DNA of 16,632 nt, from positions 1-16,632 of the forward strand of contig JAMBLL010000158.1 in NCBI GenBank assembly GCA_023336765.1. Direction: 5' to 3'. Within the stretch, counting starts at the first letter, position 1. The number at the start of each line of letters is the position of its first letter. Positions 14,731-16,632 of this stretch are shown piece after piece. The position numbers were made by a program, and so were the translations under genes. The stretch is from Actinomycetes bacterium. GTDB lineage: Bacteria; Actinomycetota; Acidimicrobiia; Spongiisociales; UBA5794. A model generated the notes under the pieces. It saw only the letters and a program-made list of their open reading frames with translations. It searched no databases and was not told where the DNA came from.

Positions 14731-15633
14731 ATGGATCTCATCCGTCGATTCGAAGAGCCAAACCTCCGGCGCCCTGTTGGGATCATCGCGTTCGGTGGAT
14801 GGAACGACGCGTGCGACGTTGCGTCAACAACGGCAGACTTCATCCTCGACGCCCACGAGAAGACGACGATTCTCGCCGAACTCGAATCTGACCCGTTCTA
14901 TGACTTCCAACAACACCGCCCCACCATCGAGATCAGCGACGGCGTCACCCGGTCGATCACGTGGCCCAGGCTGCGCTTCACCGCACTTGAACGACCCGAC
15001 GACGATCACGACATCGTCCTCGTATCTGGACCCGAACCCAATTTCAACTGGAAGACGTTTGCACGCAGCATCGTCGAAGTCCTTGACTCGTTCGGAGTAG
15101 AAGAGGTTCTGATGGTCGGCGCCTACGTTGGTGCCGTCAGCCACGGCACACCCATCGTGCTCTCTGGTGTCGGCTCGGACTCCGTCAGCGTCATCCGGAG
15201 TGGACTGAACTCTGCAAACTACTCTGGACCCACGGGGATCGTCGGCGTCGTTCAGGGTGCATGCAAGGAAGCTGGCATCCGGTCATTGTCGATGTGGGCT
15301 CCAACACCACCATATCTCAGCGGAAACCCCTTCCCGAAAGCGGTTCTTGCGCTCGTGGAGAAGATCTCGGACATCACCAACCTTCACATCGATACCGCAG
15401 AACTGATCACGGTTGATGCCGAATACACCCAGAAGGTGGACGATGCCATCGAGGATGCGGGTACGGACCTGGCCGACTATCTCGAAGAGATGGAGGGTTA
15501 CGACGAACCCATCCTCGGTTCACTTCTCGGTAAGTCTGCACGATCGGACGACGGTCCACCGTCGATCCTCGATCCGGAGGATACCGACGGCCTCGTTGAC
15601 GAGATCGTCAGGTTCCTCAACGGCGACGCCTGA
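14731..15633 (+). CDS. PAC2 family protein (proteasome assembly chaperone-like)
   Basis: A 300-residue protein of the PAC2 family found in archaea and actinobacteria, homologous to eukaryotic proteasome assembly chaperone 2. Diagnostic stretches are RRPVGIIAFGGWNDACDVAS near the N-terminus, DIVLVSGPEPNFNWKTFARSI, then VLMVGAYVGAVSHGTP, and WAPTPPYLSGNPFPKAVLAL. The last 70 or so residues are acidic and probably helical (DAIEDAGTDLADYLEEMEG). The bacterial function is not settled, and no proteasome gene lies in this window. The start is taken as the ATG at 14731; a GTG at 14725, two codons upstream, is the alternative. Three bases separate its stop from the next gene, so the two are likely co-transcribed. 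Confidence 0.9.
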   Translation: MDLIRRFEEPNLRRPVGIIAFGGWNDACDVASTTADFILDAHEKTTILAELESDPFYDFQQHRPTIEISDGVTRSITWPRLRFTALERPDDDHDIVLVSGPEPNFNWKTFARSIVEVLDSFGVEEVLMVGAYVGAVSHGTPIVLSGVGSDSVSVIRSGLNSANYSGPTGIVGVVQGACKEAGIRSLSMWAPTPPYLSGNPFPKAVLALVEKISDITNLHIDTAELITVDAEYTQKVDDAIEDAGTDLADYLEEMEGYDEPILGSLLGKSARSDDGPPSILDPEDTDGLVDEIVRFLNGDA

Positions 15634-15636
15634 TCA

Positions 15637-16026
15637 GTGAGCTCCATCGAGATCGTCAAGTGGGTGCATCTGCTCGCCGCTGCTGTGTGGACGGGCGGCC
15701 TCATCACCCTTGGCTTCCTTGTCACGACGATTCGTGGCGCAACGGACGACGTTGAAGTTCTACGCGCAGTTGCCCGCCGGTTCAGCGTTTTGTCGTGGGC
15801 GGCGTTCGGTATCGCGATCATCACTGGAACATGGATGTACACAACGATCGATCTCCCGTGGAAGGACTTCTCCACCAAAGGCTCTCTGGTCATCCTGGCC
15901 GGTGGCCTCGCCCTGTTCCACCAACTCACAGCAAAGCGCTCGTCACCCGCTATGCGCGGCTTGATCCAGTTACTCATCCTCATCGCGAGCATCGGGATCT
16001 TCGGTGCTGCCGTCACCCTCATCTGA
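15637..16026 (+). CDS. CopD-like four-helix membrane protein
   Basis: A 129-residue integral membrane protein starting with GTG at 15637, 3 nt after the PAC2 stop, which suggests translational coupling. Helices are predicted at about 8-30, 50-70, 81-98 and 106-128. The opening WVHLLAAAVWTGGLITLGFLV has the (V/L)HLLxxAxWxGG pattern of the CopD/copper-export and related cytochrome b561-like families, with His11 as a candidate metal or haem ligand and His95 in helix 3. It is about the size of the CopD domain alone. No other copper genes lie nearby, so a copper role is only a family-level suggestion. The palindrome GCCCGCGGGC (16028-16037) directly after the stop may be a short terminator. Confidence 0.7.
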   Translation: MSSIEIVKWVHLLAAAVWTGGLITLGFLVTTIRGATDDVEVLRAVARRFSVLSWAAFGIAIITGTWMYTTIDLPWKDFSTKGSLVILAGGLALFHQLTAKRSSPAMRGLIQLLILIASIGIFGAAVTLI

Positions 16027-16100
16027 CGCCCGCGGGCACGCTGCCTGATCCCTTGAACCACTTGTCCTTGACCGGTGAGAACTCGAAGCAGCCCACCGCG

Positions 16101-16128
16101 TTCACAGCTCTGGAGAACCAACTACGCT
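16101..16128 (+). promoter_or_regulatory. Promoter of the MarR-type regulator gene, probably leaderless
   Basis: TTCACA at 16101-16106, a 16-nt spacer and TACGCT at 16123-16128 form a plausible promoter whose start would fall at or beside the ATG at 16137, 8 nt after the -10. No ribosome binding site precedes the ATG. Confidence 0.45.
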
Positions 16129-16136
16129 CATCTGAT

Positions 16137-16583
16137 ATGGATCCTGAGAGAGCACGAAGGAAGTTGCTTGCGCTGCTGCCAGCGGTCGCTGACGGGATAC
16201 GGCGAGAAGCAGACAGAATCTCGCGCGAGAACTTCTGTGACTGCAACGCTGGCGATGTCTACATGGTCGCGATGATCCACTGGGACCATGACGGATCAGC
16301 TCGCCCATCTGACCTCATAGGATCCATCTACACAACATCGGCCGGTGTCACTGGAAGCCTCAAACGACTTGAGGCAGCGGGCTACGTCGAGCGACGAAAG
16401 ACCCCAAAGGACGGGCGGGTCTATCTCGCAGTCGTCACCGAGGCGGGCCGAAGGACGGTCGAGTCCGCGGCGCCAGCGTTCAACAACCTTGCATCAACGG
16501 TCACCGCCGGCCTCGACGACAGCGACATCGAACGCTTGAGCACCATGGCTGAGCGATACCTCGCGACAACGCTCGGGGGCTGA
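16137..16583 (+). CDS. MarR-family transcriptional regulator
   Basis: A 148-residue winged helix-turn-helix protein of typical MarR length. The recognition helix region is GSIYTTSAGVTGSLKRLEAAGYV (about 61-83), followed by the wing RRKTPKDGRVYLAVVTEAGRR with the usual D-x-R. The N- and C-terminal helices (about 3-31 and 110-148) would form the dimer interface. Cys34 and Cys36 (FCDCN) lie near the ligand or redox region of the family, so oxidation sensing is possible but unproven. The frame is open upstream to 15795, but that stretch overlaps the CopD-like gene and is out of family. As MarR proteins usually control a neighbour and themselves, the target may be the gene beyond the window edge or the CopD-like gene. 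Confidence 0.9.
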   Translation: MDPERARRKLLALLPAVADGIRREADRISRENFCDCNAGDVYMVAMIHWDHDGSARPSDLIGSIYTTSAGVTGSLKRLEAAGYVERRKTPKDGRVYLAVVTEAGRRTVESAAPAFNNLASTVTAGLDDSDIERLSTMAERYLATTLGG

Positions 16584-16632
16584 GGGGACCGGCGGACAGG
16601 GGCTGGATGTTCCAGAGTATTCAGTTCACAGT
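16584..16632. other. Short intergenic tail at the window edge
   Basis: Forty-nine bases after the MarR stop codon. No hairpin, start signal or coding sequence can be supported here. Confidence 0.5.

Noticed and set aside
16028..16037. GCCCGCGGGC palindrome as a MarR operator
   Set aside because: It is short, fully GC and has no spacer, so it could be chance or a weak terminator. It is also about 60 bp upstream of the predicted -35 of the MarR gene.
15795..16136. Upstream extension of the MarR protein to an ATG at 15795
   Set aside because: It overlaps the CopD-like gene in another frame, and the MarR fold begins at 16137 where a promoter-like -10 precedes the ATG.

Overview
The window looks like chromosomal DNA of a moderately GC-rich bacterium, most likely an actinomycete-like lineage (Actinomycetota, possibly Acidimicrobiia). 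The grounds are indirect: a PAC2-family protein, a very large cyclase-ATPase-TPR regulator of a type common in actinobacteria, an ECF sigma factor operon, starts that look leaderless, and terminator hairpins without T-tracts. No phage, transposon, CRISPR array, tRNA or rRNA was seen.

Layout. (1) 2-781 (+): 3' part of a secreted DUF2202 ferritin-like protein. It converges on 850-1650 (-), a class III extradiol (DODA/YgiD-type) dioxygenase, with a hairpin between them. (2) 1943-5710 (+): a 1255-residue signalling protein with two class III cyclase domains, a STAND/AAA ATPase and TPR-like repeats. It converges on 5718-7940 (-), a 740-residue exported protein with three DUF11/DUF7507-type beta-sandwich repeats; a hairpin spans the 7-bp gap. 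(3) 7941-8173: divergent control region with a good promoter and a perfect 10-bp inverted repeat around its -10. (4) 8174-8365 (+): a 63-residue precursor of a small secreted peptide rich in His with two Cys. (5) 10159-8434 (-): a three-gene operon joined by 4-base stop/start overlaps, in the order short membrane protein, ECF sigma factor, longer membrane protein. The two membrane proteins are paralogues and the long one has an anti-sigma-like cytoplasmic N-terminus. (6) 12453-10471 (-): an SdsA1-type alkylsulfatase with all seven predicted metal ligands. (7) 12624-14642 (+): a YyaL/DUF255 thioredoxin-fold protein, ending in a long palindrome. (8) 14731-16583 (+): a PAC2 protein, a CopD-like four-helix membrane protein and a MarR-type regulator.

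Most genes are household or accessory enzymes without an obvious common pathway. The region most likely to hold something undescribed is 7940-10159: an ECF sigma factor sandwiched between paralogous membrane proteins, converging on a tiny His/Cys secreted peptide that lies opposite a tightly controlled surface protein. Any functional link between these units is inference from position only.
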